A DNA stretch of 64,000 nucleotides from Verrucomicrobiota bacterium (lineage in GTDB: Bacteria > Verrucomicrobiota > Verrucomicrobiia > Opitutales > Opitutaceae): the NCBI GenBank assembly GCA_003641745.1, contig QNAI01000005.1:1-64000 (forward strand). The letters run 5' to 3'. The notes under the pieces are model-generated. The model was not told the DNA's origin, made no database searches, and worked only from the letters and a program-made list of their open reading frames with translations. This document shows, in pieces, positions 34,543-44,826 of the stretch. A program made the position numbers and the translations under genes. Position 1 is the stretch's first letter, and each line of letters opens with the position of its first letter.

Positions 34543-37050
34543 ATGATTTCGCTTGCGGCGTCGTTACCCCTATTGAGTCTCGTCTGCATCCCAAACCCAC
34601 GAGTGAAGACGAATGTTCAGATTCTTGATGCCGTTCTCACCACCCCGGTCTCCGGTGTGATCGAGCTTTCAGGAGATTGGTCCCGGGATTCGTGCCCCTG
34701 CCTGTCCCTGCATGGCCCCACGCCGGATTTCGAGTCGCTTGCTCCGCTTGCCCCGGTGGATTTTGCCCGGACGAGTGGCTACTGCCGGACCGCCGAGGGT
34801 CAGTTGCTCTTCGTCCTGTCCGAGGAGAATCTGGAAGCCAGGGGGCTGGCTGAAAGTGTCATTCATGTTGCCGGCAGCTTCAATGGCTGGTCCGAAGCGG
34901 TCGGAAACGAAGCCTGGGTCCTGTCACCCTTGAGGCTTGATGGTCGGCGTTATCTGGCTTGCGAATGCGATCCCAGGATCCTGGAGGCCGATGAAGCCCG
35001 GCAATTCAAGTTTGTGACGTCGGACCACCAATGGTTGCCGGTGCCCCATGATGCGGAAGGGGCGGTTCTCGACGGAGCCGGAAACCGGAATCTGCGGGTC
35101 GATCTCGAGCGGACCGGGAGTCATCGCTTTGCCTTTGAACTGAAATCACCGCTTGATCTGAGCGTGCACTATGAGGTCGGACTCGACTCCGGGAACGAAA
35201 CAATTCGCCGGACGCTTCGACCTGGATCTTTCTTCCACCGGATTCGGAGCGATCTCCCGATGGGAGCTGTGATCGAACGGTCTGCGACCGACGATCAGAC
35301 GGTTTTCAGGCTCTTTGCGCCGAGAGCCAAATGGGTTCGGGTGGGTCTCTTCGAAGAAATCGAGCGGTCCGGAGAGATCGCCTGGTACCCGCTCGATCGG
35401 CTTGATGACGGGGCCTGGGAAATGGTGATGTCTGGAAACCTGCACGGCTGGTATTACTGGTTTCGCCTGGATGGGCCTCGGGACGAGTACGGTCACTTCG
35501 ATCCGACCAGGAACATCCTCGATCCCTATGCCATGGCGACGGTGAGTCGGGAGGGTCCCGGCATCATCCTGGACCTGGATCAGATCGAGCGATCATCCCA
35601 GTCGTATCGAACGCCGCAGTGGCAGGATCTTGTGATGGTCGAAACCCATGTCCGGGATCTTGTGGCAAAAGCCCCCATTCCCATCGACGACTCGGCCCGG
35701 CTGGGGTTTTCCGGGTTGAAGGAATGGGTCGATCACGCCGGTTTCTATCTGAAGCGCCTGGGCGTCAACGCGGTCGAACTGCAGCCGGTCCAGGAATTCG
35801 ACAGTGAAACGACAACGGAATACCATTGGGGATACATGCCGGTGAATTACTTCTCACCGGAGTCGAGTTATGGGTCGGATCCCGATCGGGGGCGCCAGGT
35901 GACCGAGCTGATCGATCTGGTGGAAACCTTCCATCGCAACGGCTTTTCCGTGCTGGTTGACGTGGTCTACAACCATGTCGGTCTGCCGAACCATCTCCTC
36001 CATATAGACAAGCTCTATTATTTCGAGCTGGCCCGCGACGCCACCCTCATGAACTGGAGTGGATGCGGGAACGATTTGAGGTGTTCAGCGGCCATGGTTC
36101 GCCGGATGATACTCGACAGCCTGCTCCATCTGATCGAGCTCTACGGGGTGGATGGATTCCGGTTCGATCTTGCCGAGTTGATCGGAACGGAGGTTCTTCG
36201 CGAACTGGAATTCGCCCTGAAGACGGCCAAGCCGGATGTCATCCTGATCGCCGAGCCCTGGAGCTTTCGCGGGCACATCGCCGGGGAACTCAGGGACACC
36301 GGCTTTGCGTCGTGGAACGATGGATACAGGAATTTCCTCCGTGATTACGTCCGCGGGGTCGGGCAGGCTGAGACCGCGGCCTATTTTTTGCGCGGGTCTC
36401 CCTGGCATTTCGCCCGCTGGCCGGCGCAGTCCCTCAATTACGTGGAATCGCACGATGATCAGACCTGGATCGATGCGATCACAGAGAACGCCTCGGGCGA
36501 TGGCTCGAGCCCCACCCGGATCGATATTCAGAGAACCCACCTGATGATCGCCTTTCTCATGGCCTCCCTGGGAATACCGATGCTGCACGCCGGTCAGGAT
36601 TTTCTGGGCTCGAAGGAAGGTGAGCACAATACCTACCAGGATGGTGAGCGCAACGCGTTGGATTACTCGAGAATCTTTCAGTATCCGGGCACCCATCGCT
36701 ATTTCAGCGAATGGATTCGATTCAGGTTATCATCCTGGGGAGCATTGATCCGGCTCTATTCGCCGACCTATGACGGGTATTTCTCGATTCATCATCTGGA
36801 ACAGAACAGCGGGTTGGCGGTGGTCTACAATGTCGACGGCAGCCTTGGCATGAAACGCCTGCTTTTCGCGATCAATCCGGAACAGGCCGAGATTCGAATT
36901 CCCCTGGGCTACTGCTCCGAATATCCTTGGGTGCAACTCGCCGATCAGGATCGTTTCAGCCCACATGGCATCGATATCCCGTTTCCGATCAACGGGGATG
37001 TTTTCCTGCCTCCTCTGGGCTGTGGTCTGTGGGTGGCGGAGGTGGACTGA
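34543..37050 (+). CDS. Glycoside hydrolase family 13 (pullulanase/alpha-amylase type)
   Basis: The 835-residue protein carries GH13 motifs: VDVVYNHVG (region I), GFRFDLAE with nucleophile Asp542, LIAEPWSF with acid/base Glu571, and SHDD with Asp638. N-terminal beta modules lie at about 95-180 (VAGSFNGWSE, a carbohydrate-binding-48-like start) and about 250-345 (FRLFAPRAKWVRVGLF). This architecture fits pullulanase, isoamylase or a branching enzyme. Cellular location is uncertain: the N-terminus is hydrophobic (MISLAASLPLLSLVCIP) but lacks a clear lipobox. The preceding hairpin separates it from mnmA. Confidence 0.9.
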   Translation: MISLAASLPLLSLVCIPNPRVKTNVQILDAVLTTPVSGVIELSGDWSRDSCPCLSLHGPTPDFESLAPLAPVDFARTSGYCRTAEGQLLFVLSEENLEARGLAESVIHVAGSFNGWSEAVGNEAWVLSPLRLDGRRYLACECDPRILEADEARQFKFVTSDHQWLPVPHDAEGAVLDGAGNRNLRVDLERTGSHRFAFELKSPLDLSVHYEVGLDSGNETIRRTLRPGSFFHRIRSDLPMGAVIERSATDDQTVFRLFAPRAKWVRVGLFEEIERSGEIAWYPLDRLDDGAWEMVMSGNLHGWYYWFRLDGPRDEYGHFDPTRNILDPYAMATVSREGPGIILDLDQIERSSQSYRTPQWQDLVMVETHVRDLVAKAPIPIDDSARLGFSGLKEWVDHAGFYLKRLGVNAVELQPVQEFDSETTTEYHWGYMPVNYFSPESSYGSDPDRGRQVTELIDLVETFHRNGFSVLVDVVYNHVGLPNHLLHIDKLYYFELARDATLMNWSGCGNDLRCSAAMVRRMILDSLLHLIELYGVDGFRFDLAELIGTEVLRELEFALKTAKPDVILIAEPWSFRGHIAGELRDTGFASWNDGYRNFLRDYVRGVGQAETAAYFLRGSPWHFARWPAQSLNYVESHDDQTWIDAITENASGDGSSPTRIDIQRTHLMIAFLMASLGIPMLHAGQDFLGSKEGEHNTYQDGERNALDYSRIFQYPGTHRYFSEWIRFRLSSWGALIRLYSPTYDGYFSIHHLEQNSGLAVVYNVDGSLGMKRLLFAINPEQAEIRIPLGYCSEYPWVQLADQDRFSPHGIDIPFPINGDVFLPPLGCGLWVAEVD

Positions 37051-37074
37051 TTTTTTTTTTGCACCATATTGTGA

Positions 37075-38241
<1,167 letters not shown>

Positions 38242-38309
38242 AGACAGAACCCATTCATTGACCGGGGACGGCGGGCGTGCCACCACACCGTCCGTCCCCT
38301 CTCCCCCCA

Positions 38310-39512
38310 ATGGCTGCAATCAAGACCATCAAAGATATTGACCTGGCCGGCAAGCGCGTGGTGGCCCGGGTCGATTTTAATGTCCCGTTCAGCGACGGTG
38401 CGATCACCGATAATACCCGCATCCGCGGGGCTCTTCCAACGCTGAAGGCTATGTTGGGTGAGGGCGCTTCGGTTGTGCTGCTGAGTCACCTGGGCCGTCC
38501 CAAGGGTGAAGTGAACCCGAAGTTCACGCTCCGTCCGGTGGCGGCTGAGCTGGCCCGTCTGCTCGACCGTCCCGTGACTTTCGTGGAGACCACCGTGGGT
38601 GCGGAAGCGGAAGCTGCGGTTGCCGGTCTGAAGGCGGGTGAGATCGCCTTGATGGAGAACGTCCGGTTTCACCCGGGCGAAGAGAAAAACGATCCCGACC
38701 TGGCCCGGGCGATGGCCCGGCTGGGTGATGTCTATGTGAATGACGCGTTCGGCACGGCGCATCGCGCTCATGCCTCGACCGCAGGCATTGCCGACTTTTT
38801 GAAACCCGCCGTGGGCGGTCTGTTGATGCAGCGCGAACTTGAATTTCTGGGTGAAAAGACTGCGAGTCCCGCCCGGCCGTTTGTCGTGATTCTCGGCGGC
38901 GCCAAGGTGAGCGACAAGATCAGCGTTATCAACCGCCTGCTTGAAAAGGCCGACGCGATTCTGATTGGCGGTGCCATGGCCTATACTTTTGCCCTGGCTC
39001 AGGGCAGGGGAGTCGGCTCGAGTTTGAGTGAGCCGAACAAGGTTGATCTGGCCCGGGCCGCTCTCGACAAAGCTCTTGAAAGGGGCGTCCGCTTTCTCGT
39101 TCCGGTCGACGATCTGGTGACCGACCGGCTCGACTTCGGGGAAGGTAAGGTCGGTGAAACAAAGATCCTGTCAGCTGATGAATCCATTCCGGATGGATGG
39201 CAGGGCGTCGACATCGGTCCAAAAACGATCGAAGCATTTACCCACGAGGTTTCGGGCGCGGGAACCATCTTGTGGAACGGCCCCATGGGCATTTTTGAAA
39301 TAGAGGCCTGTAATCGGGGGACCTTTGCCATGGCCGATGCGGTGGCCGCCAACGAGTCGGCCGTGTCCATCATCGGCGGAGGTGATTCCGTCACTGCGAT
39401 CAATAAGGCCGGCGTATCCGACCGGGTGACATTTGTCAGCACCGGAGGCGGCGCCAGTCTCGAATTTCTCGAGGGCAAGGTCCTGCCTGGAGTGGCCGCC
39501 CTCGACAGCTGA
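38310..39512 (+). CDS. pgk: Phosphoglycerate kinase
   Basis: Starting at the ATG at 38310 (MAAIKTIKD) gives a normal 400-residue PGK. Signatures include VVARVDFNVP, LLSHLGRPKG, HPGEEKN, DAFGTAHRAHAS and the nucleotide-binding IIGGGDS near the C-terminus. It makes ATP and 3-phosphoglycerate. No Shine-Dalgarno site is apparent. It is flanked by gap and tpiA in a glycolytic operon. Confidence 0.97.
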   Translation: MAAIKTIKDIDLAGKRVVARVDFNVPFSDGAITDNTRIRGALPTLKAMLGEGASVVLLSHLGRPKGEVNPKFTLRPVAAELARLLDRPVTFVETTVGAEAEAAVAGLKAGEIALMENVRFHPGEEKNDPDLARAMARLGDVYVNDAFGTAHRAHASTAGIADFLKPAVGGLLMQRELEFLGEKTASPARPFVVILGGAKVSDKISVINRLLEKADAILIGGAMAYTFALAQGRGVGSSLSEPNKVDLARAALDKALERGVRFLVPVDDLVTDRLDFGEGKVGETKILSADESIPDGWQGVDIGPKTIEAFTHEVSGAGTILWNGPMGIFEIEACNRGTFAMADAVAANESAVSIIGGGDSVTAINKAGVSDRVTFVSTGGGASLEFLEGKVLPGVAALDS

Positions 39513-39538
39513 TTTTCAATCCGACCAATAGAAAAACA

Positions 39539-40306
39539 ATGAACCGCAAATACCTTATCGCCGGGAACTGGAAGATGAATAAAACGTCGGACGAGGCCGC
39601 GGAACTCGTCCGCGAGATCGTTCAGACCGTGGGTCAGCAGATGGACGTGGAGGTGGTTGTCTGCCCTCCGTTCACGGCTCTTTCCGCCGTGGCGCCCCTC
39701 CTTGAGGGAGCAACGGTCAAACTCGGCGCCCAGAATATGCATCCGTCCGCCAGCGGTGCTTTCACCGGTGAGATTTCGGCGGAAATGCTGCGTTCACATT
39801 TTTCCTCCTACGTGATCCTTGGTCACAGCGAGCGTCGCAGCCTTTTTGGCGAGACGGACGCGTCGGTCAATGAGAAGGTCAGGGCCGCGATCAAGAATCA
39901 GCTCAAGCCCATCCTCTGCGTTGGCGAGACCCTGGAAGAGCGCGAAGCCAATGAGACTTTGAGCGTTATTGAACGCCAGCTTGAGGGAGGACTGAAGGAC
40001 GTCGACGGGGAGGCAACCGTCGGCCTGGTCGTTGCCTACGAGCCGGTCTGGGCGATCGGTACCGGAAAAGTGGCGTCGCCGGAGCAGGCCCAGGAAGTGC
40101 ATGCATTTATCCGTGGCTGGCTCAAAACCCGGTTTAGTGAGTCGGTTTCGCAGAAGATGCGCCTGCTTTACGGCGGGTCGATGAAACCGTCGAATGCGCA
40201 GGAACTTCTGACCCAGACGGATATCGACGGTGGCCTGATTGGTGGTGCCGCGCTCGATGCGAATTCTTTCATCGACCTGGTTACCGCGGCCCGGGAACAG
40301 GGCTGA
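39539..40306 (+). CDS. tpiA: Triosephosphate isomerase
   Basis: The 255-residue TIM barrel has AGNWKMNKT with catalytic Lys, LGHSERR with His, AYEPVWAIGTG with Glu, and LYGGSMKP for phosphate binding. It interconverts dihydroxyacetone phosphate and glyceraldehyde 3-phosphate, so it links the glpD and aldolase products of the first half of the window to lower glycolysis. It converges with the prenyltransferase gene with only four bases between stops. Confidence 0.97.
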   Translation: MNRKYLIAGNWKMNKTSDEAAELVREIVQTVGQQMDVEVVVCPPFTALSAVAPLLEGATVKLGAQNMHPSASGAFTGEISAEMLRSHFSSYVILGHSERRSLFGETDASVNEKVRAAIKNQLKPILCVGETLEEREANETLSVIERQLEGGLKDVDGEATVGLVVAYEPVWAIGTGKVASPEQAQEVHAFIRGWLKTRFSESVSQKMRLLYGGSMKPSNAQELLTQTDIDGGLIGGAALDANSFIDLVTAAREQG

Positions 40307-40310
40307 CCGG

Positions 40311-41195
40311 TCATTTGATCCGGTGCTGCATCCACCGGGCCAGGTCGGCGATAAAGCCGCTTTCGTCGGGTAGTTGACGGGAACATCCCAGTGCGCGACT
40401 CGTCTCCTCTCGTGCGGCCTCGCGCGCCGCGTTTATGCCGAAGAGGGACACAAAGGTGTTCTTCCGGGAGGCGACATCGGAGCCGACGTTCTTGCCCAGT
40501 TCCTCCGGCGTGCCGGTGGCGTCCAGGATGTCGTCAATAATCTGAAAAGCGAGTCCGAGGTGTTTGCCGAGGGAGCGGGCCGTATTGACCCGATCCGGGG
40601 ACGCTTCGGCCGCAATGGCCCCCATGCTCGTGGCGGCGCTCATCAGGGCCGCGGTCTTGTTCTCATGGATGAAACGCAGCCGGGCGGCCGAGCAAGGCGA
40701 CGACTCGGCCAGGATATCCTCCATCTGTCCGCCGATAAGGCGGGTGCTGCCGGCCGCGGCGCCCAGTTCTGAGACCAGGTCGATTCCGATCCGAGGGGTG
40801 GATGAGTAGGCACGGCCGAGGAGCGCGAAGGCATGGGTCAAGAGGGCATCACCGGCGAGAACGGCGGTGGCCTCGTCAAATTTCCGGTGGCAGGAGGGTC
40901 GACCACGACGCAGATCTCCATCGTCCATCGATGGAAGGTCGTCATGGATCAGCGAATAGGTGTGGAGGCATTCGATGGCGACGGCGGCCGGCTCCGGATC
41001 GAGGGTTCCCCCGAGGTTTTCCCAGATGGCCAGCAGGAGAACTGGGCGAAGGCGCTTGCCGCCGGCCTCCATGGAATAACGCATGGCTTGGTGGAGAAGC
41101 GGGGGTCGTGTGGTCGCCGATGGAAGGTGCGCATCGATGGCGGACTCCACCCGGCTTTGGAGCGTCTCAAATTTTGTTTTGAAATCGCTATCCAT
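40311..41195 (-). CDS. ispA: Short-chain polyprenyl diphosphate synthase
   Basis: The start is placed at the ATG at 41195 (MDSDFKTK); an upstream in-frame extension is not conserved-looking. First aspartate-rich motif is IHDDLPSMDDGDLRRG, with the extra two residues of bacterial farnesyl diphosphate synthases, and the second is IDDILD. KNTFVSLFG follows, as in IspA. The enzyme condenses IPP with allylic diphosphates. It is convergent with tpiA. Confidence 0.92.
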   Translation of the reverse strand: MDSDFKTKFETLQSRVESAIDAHLPSATTRPPLLHQAMRYSMEAGGKRLRPVLLLAIWENLGGTLDPEPAAVAIECLHTYSLIHDDLPSMDDGDLRRGRPSCHRKFDEATAVLAGDALLTHAFALLGRAYSSTPRIGIDLVSELGAAAGSTRLIGGQMEDILAESSPCSAARLRFIHENKTAALMSAATSMGAIAAEASPDRVNTARSLGKHLGLAFQIIDDILDATGTPEELGKNVGSDVASRKNTFVSLFGINAAREAAREETSRALGCSRQLPDESGFIADLARWMQHRIK

Positions 41196-41233
41196 GGCCG
41201 TAGTGTAGCCCGCCAAACAGATTGGCACTTATG

Positions 41234-41330
41234 GACGTGGAGTTTTTTCGGAGTTCAAGGCGCGAGGAAGGAGCGAATCCGTAGATTCGTGACTGACGAG
41301 CAACGCTGAAGTCGGGAAAAAGGCCATGTC
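41234..41330. repeat. Imperfect palindrome upstream of EI24-like gene
   Basis: GACGTGGAGTTTTTTCGG at the left is imperfectly complementary to the right end (GGGAAAAAGGCCATGTC). The centre has CGAATC (41274-41279) and GATTCG (41284-41289). It lies between the divergent ispA and EI24-like genes and looks like a further dispersed palindrome family. Confidence 0.45.
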
Positions 41331-41453
41331 TATTCATTTATTCCTCTTCTTTTCACTTTTTGACTCTATCTGTCTCATAATAGTCCTTCCCATAAGTTAC
41401 AATATGTGCGGCGGCCTGCACTAGGCTTTTCGCTCATAACTATTCGTCTCTCA

Positions 41454-42065
41454 ATGCCCACCTTGGATCAAGTTTCGAAGCGCGTATTTTCTGACTCCTC
41501 CTGGCCGGTGAAGTGCCTGATAGGTGGGCTCCTCTGCCTTGTCCCGGTCGCGAACGTATGGTCACTCGGCGTGTTTTATCGCCTTGCGGACCAGGGACGC
41601 CGGGGCGAAGTGGTGCATCTGCCCGACTGGGACGATTGGGGACGTCTGTTTGTCGAGGGCCTTCAGTTTCTGTTGATCATGATCGTTTTCGGACTCTGCC
41701 CGATCCTTGTCGGGTGGCTTGTTTCGATCCCGCTTTATCCATTTCTGGGCCCCCTGGCCCGTTTACCCATCGTGCCGGGACTCCTTCTGGCGGCTCCCTT
41801 GACCTCCGTTGGCATCTATGCCTTCCAGAGAAACGACGATCTGCGGGAGGCATTGCAGATCCGGGGCCTCTTCCGTATGCTTAAGGCCGCGGGGACGAGG
41901 TTGATCGCTCCGACTCTGGCCTTTATCGGGGCCGTCGCCGTGGGATGGGTGGCTCTTCCTTTGCTTCCATTTGCTTTTTTCGTTGCGGGTGTGGTGGTCT
42001 CGTATTTCTACGGTGCTACTTTTCGTGAAGTCGAACTTGCGGCCCGGCGGGTCAACGAGTTCTGA
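41454..42065 (+). CDS. EI24/DUF4013-like membrane protein
   Basis: Taking the ATG at 41454 (MPTLDQV) gives a 203-residue protein with about four to five membrane segments (about 22-42, 68-92, 100-125, 155-190). It resembles the DUF4013 family, proteins of unknown function found widely in bacteria. Nothing in the sequence gives a catalytic role. It is followed after 16 bases by the FmdB-type gene. Confidence 0.7.
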   Translation: MPTLDQVSKRVFSDSSWPVKCLIGGLLCLVPVANVWSLGVFYRLADQGRRGEVVHLPDWDDWGRLFVEGLQFLLIMIVFGLCPILVGWLVSIPLYPFLGPLARLPIVPGLLLAAPLTSVGIYAFQRNDDLREALQIRGLFRMLKAAGTRLIAPTLAFIGAVAVGWVALPLLPFAFFVAGVVVSYFYGATFREVELAARRVNEF

Positions 42066-42081
42066 ACCGAAATCTCCAGAT

Positions 42082-42396
42082 ATGCCCACATACGAATACG
42101 CCTGCCGTCTTTGTGAACACGAATTCGAGGTGTTCCATTCCATGAAGGACGACCCGATGTCCCTTTGCCCGTCCTGCGGGGAGGACGGACTAAAACGCCT
42201 GATCGGTCTTGGAGCCGGGATTATCTTCAAGGGGAGCGGGTTCTACGAGACCGACTATAAGCGCGAAGGCTCCAAGAAGGCTTCTGATTCCGGGGGTGCC
42301 GAAAACGCAAAATCCGATACATCAAAGACTTCCGTTTCTGACGGGACTAAGTCATCGTCGGAGACTTCAAGTTCGGGCAGTAAATCCGATACATAG
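42082..42396 (+). CDS. FmdB-family zinc-ribbon protein
   Basis: The 104-residue protein begins MPTYEYACRLCEHEFE, and CPSCGEDG supplies the second cysteine pair, which is the typical FmdB zinc ribbon. The LKRLIG motif and the C-terminal Ser/Thr/Asp-rich tail (SSETSSSGSKS) are also typical. The role of this widespread family is not firmly established. It follows the EI24-like gene closely. Confidence 0.9.
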   Translation: MPTYEYACRLCEHEFEVFHSMKDDPMSLCPSCGEDGLKRLIGLGAGIIFKGSGFYETDYKREGSKKASDSGGAENAKSDTSKTSVSDGTKSSSETSSSGSKSDT

Positions 42397-42405
42397 TGTC
42401 GGACT

Positions 42406-43083
42406 ATGGCACGGAATAAGATAGGATCTGGATCGTTTGGAACGTTTGTAGTCGGGGGGATTGGCATTCTCTTCTGGGGTACCGTGGGAGTTTTTATTGC
42501 CGCGGTGTTTCTCATCGTGAAGCCGGTCAACGAAGTCAAACGGATGCCGGGCGAAGATGATATCAAACCCGGGGTTTACTATGTCGAGGGTCAGCGAAGT
42601 GGAATCGACGGCGCCGGATGGGTGGCGAAACGAAATGAACTCATTTCGGAAACCCCTTTCGAATTCACCCTGAACGAACAGGAGTTCAATCAGTGGTCGT
42701 CGCTGTCCTTCGGTGAACGACGCAAGGAACTCATGGTCGAACTTGGAAAGGCCAAGATCGAGCCGGGTATTCCCCTCTTTCGAATTGCGGATGATTCCCT
42801 CCAGGTCGGTATCCCGATCGAGATCAACGGCGTCGGCGAGAATCGACAGATCATCCTGCAGGCCGTCGGAACGTTTGTGGAAGAGAAAAACCGGGGTTTT
42901 CAATTCCGACCCGATAAGGTCTACCTGGGTTCGTGCCGCATTCCCAATTTCCGTGGTATTTCCTCTCTCGTCGTCCGCAGTCTGGCCGGAGTGATGAGTG
43001 TTCCTGAAGACGTGCGCGCCGCCTGGCCGTCCATCACCACGGCGCAGGTCGAGGGCGATGTGGTCAAGCTGCGGCGGCTCTGA
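42406..43083 (+). CDS. Hypothetical membrane-anchored protein
   Basis: The 225-residue protein begins nine bases after the FmdB stop and is therefore likely co-transcribed. One N-terminal membrane helix lies at about 12-38 (GTFVVGGIGILFWGTVGVFI), followed by an extracytoplasmic soluble domain with repeated charged and beta-strand-like sequence (GIPIEINGVGENRQIILQAV). No known family is recognised. The length and spacing support a real gene, perhaps a verrucomicrobial lineage protein. Confidence 0.7.
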   Translation: MARNKIGSGSFGTFVVGGIGILFWGTVGVFIAAVFLIVKPVNEVKRMPGEDDIKPGVYYVEGQRSGIDGAGWVAKRNELISETPFEFTLNEQEFNQWSSLSFGERRKELMVELGKAKIEPGIPLFRIADDSLQVGIPIEINGVGENRQIILQAVGTFVEEKNRGFQFRPDKVYLGSCRIPNFRGISSLVVRSLAGVMSVPEDVRAAWPSITTAQVEGDVVKLRRL

Positions 43084-43220
43084 ACGGCAATAGGGATCAG
43101 AGATCGGTCGGTTGATCCGGAGAGATCCTCCTGGCCTGATGGTCTGGAGTGGGGAATCGAGGGCCGGGCTTGAAGGTCTTCGAGCTTGCTTCGTTTCCCG
43201 GTCGCGGTGACAACGTCGCA

Positions 43221-44786
43221 ATGTCCCGCAGTCTCGAGCGAATCGGGCTCGTTTCGGCTTCGACCATCCTGTCCCGCGTTCTCGGCCTGATGCGGGACAT
43301 GCTGACCACAGCGGTGTTCGGAGCAGGAATCCTGAATTCAGCATTCATCACCGCATTCACCCTGCCCAATCTCTTCCGCCGTCTGCTCGGAGAGGGGGCC
43401 TTGACGGCTGCCTTCATCCCGATTTTCACCGAGGAGTTGGAAGAGAGGGGGACAGCCGGGGCATTCGAGCTTCTCAGCAAGGTGGTCACCCGACTGCTCA
43501 TAGTAACCGGATCGCTCACCTTTCTGGCGGTCCTCGGGGCCCTTGCGGTCGGCCGTCTCTCCGGGCTCTCCGAGCGTTGGTATGTGGCGGCAGAGTTGAG
43601 TGCCATACTCTTTCCCTACCTTGTTTTCATCTGCCTGGCCGCGGCGTTCGCGGCGGCGCTCAATGCTCTCAACCGGTTCGTCATTCCGGCTCTCACTGCT
43701 GTCTGGCTCAACCTCTCGATCATCATCTGCCTCGGAGGCGTGGGGCTCCTGGTCACCGACGATCCATTTGAGCGCATCTACTGGTTGTGCGGGGGCGTTC
43801 TGATCGGAGGGCTCCTGCAATGCGTGATTCCGGCTTTCTGCCTCTGGCGGGAAGGCTGGCGACCCAGATGGAGTATTTCGAGATCATCGCGGGTCGACGA
43901 GATCGTGCGCCTGATGGCTCCCGGAGTAATCGGGGCATCCATCTTTCAGGTCAACATCCTCACCTCACGGGCACTGGCCTACTCCCTCAACGATTCCGCC
44001 GCGACCCTGCTTTACCTGGCGAATCGACAGATCGAGGTCCCGCTCGGCATATTCACGATCGCGATCGCGACGGTGATTTTCCCCGAACTGTCGCGGTTCG
44101 CGGCCCGTGGCGACCACAGCGCGATGCGAGCCGCTTTCAGGCGCGCCATGATCCTCACCATGGTGCTGGCCATTCCAGCCAGCATCGGCCTGATCATACT
44201 GCGGGAGCCGGTCATCCGACTCCTCTTCGAACGGGGTGCTTTCCTGACTTCGGACACTCGAGCCATGATGCCGATCATGGTCGTGTTCGGGCTGGGTCTG
44301 CCTTTTTATTCGTATGTCACCCTTCTGACCCGCGCTTTCCATGCATTCAAGGATACCGCGACGCCGGTTCGGATGGCGGCGGTCGGGTTTGCGCTCAATC
44401 TCTCATTGAGCCTCCTGTTGATGCGTACCCACGGAACGCTCGGACTGGCTCTGGCCAGCAACACCGCCATTGTCGTTCAGACCGTTCTGTTGCAATTGGT
44501 GATGAGTCGGGCTCGGTCAGGCTTCGAGTTCCGCCCCATCGCCGTCGTGGTCCTGCGGCAGGTGACGGCTGCTCTCGTCATGGGCCTGGTTCTGTGGATC
44601 AGTTGGCGGGGGTTGGAGCGGGTCCTGGAGCCCTTTTCTGCATCGCTTGTGGCCGTTGTCGTGCTGATACCGGCGGGTGCGATTGTTTACTTCGGATTTC
44701 TCTGGCTGATAGGGACGGAGGAGCGCGAGGTGATGGCGACAGTATGGAACCGAATCTCGGGGCGCGGGAAATCCAAGGCAGGGTAG
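43221..44786 (+). CDS. murJ: Lipid II flippase MurJ
   Basis: The ATG at 43221 (MSRSLERIG) gives a 521-residue polytopic protein. SRVLGLMRDMLTTAVFG and FTLPNLFRRLLGEGALTAAFIPIF are strongly diagnostic of MurJ (MviN), followed by about 14 membrane helices. It flips lipid II for peptidoglycan synthesis. It follows the hypothetical gene after a 137-base gap. Confidence 0.95.
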   Translation: MSRSLERIGLVSASTILSRVLGLMRDMLTTAVFGAGILNSAFITAFTLPNLFRRLLGEGALTAAFIPIFTEELEERGTAGAFELLSKVVTRLLIVTGSLTFLAVLGALAVGRLSGLSERWYVAAELSAILFPYLVFICLAAAFAAALNALNRFVIPALTAVWLNLSIIICLGGVGLLVTDDPFERIYWLCGGVLIGGLLQCVIPAFCLWREGWRPRWSISRSSRVDEIVRLMAPGVIGASIFQVNILTSRALAYSLNDSAATLLYLANRQIEVPLGIFTIAIATVIFPELSRFAARGDHSAMRAAFRRAMILTMVLAIPASIGLIILREPVIRLLFERGAFLTSDTRAMMPIMVVFGLGLPFYSYVTLLTRAFHAFKDTATPVRMAAVGFALNLSLSLLLMRTHGTLGLALASNTAIVVQTVLLQLVMSRARSGFEFRPIAVVVLRQVTAALVMGLVLWISWRGLERVLEPFSASLVAVVVLIPAGAIVYFGFLWLIGTEEREVMATVWNRISGRGKSKAG

Positions 44787-44826
44787 GGATCGCACTTTCC
44801 GCCGAATTCGTCACAGTACCCGGCGA

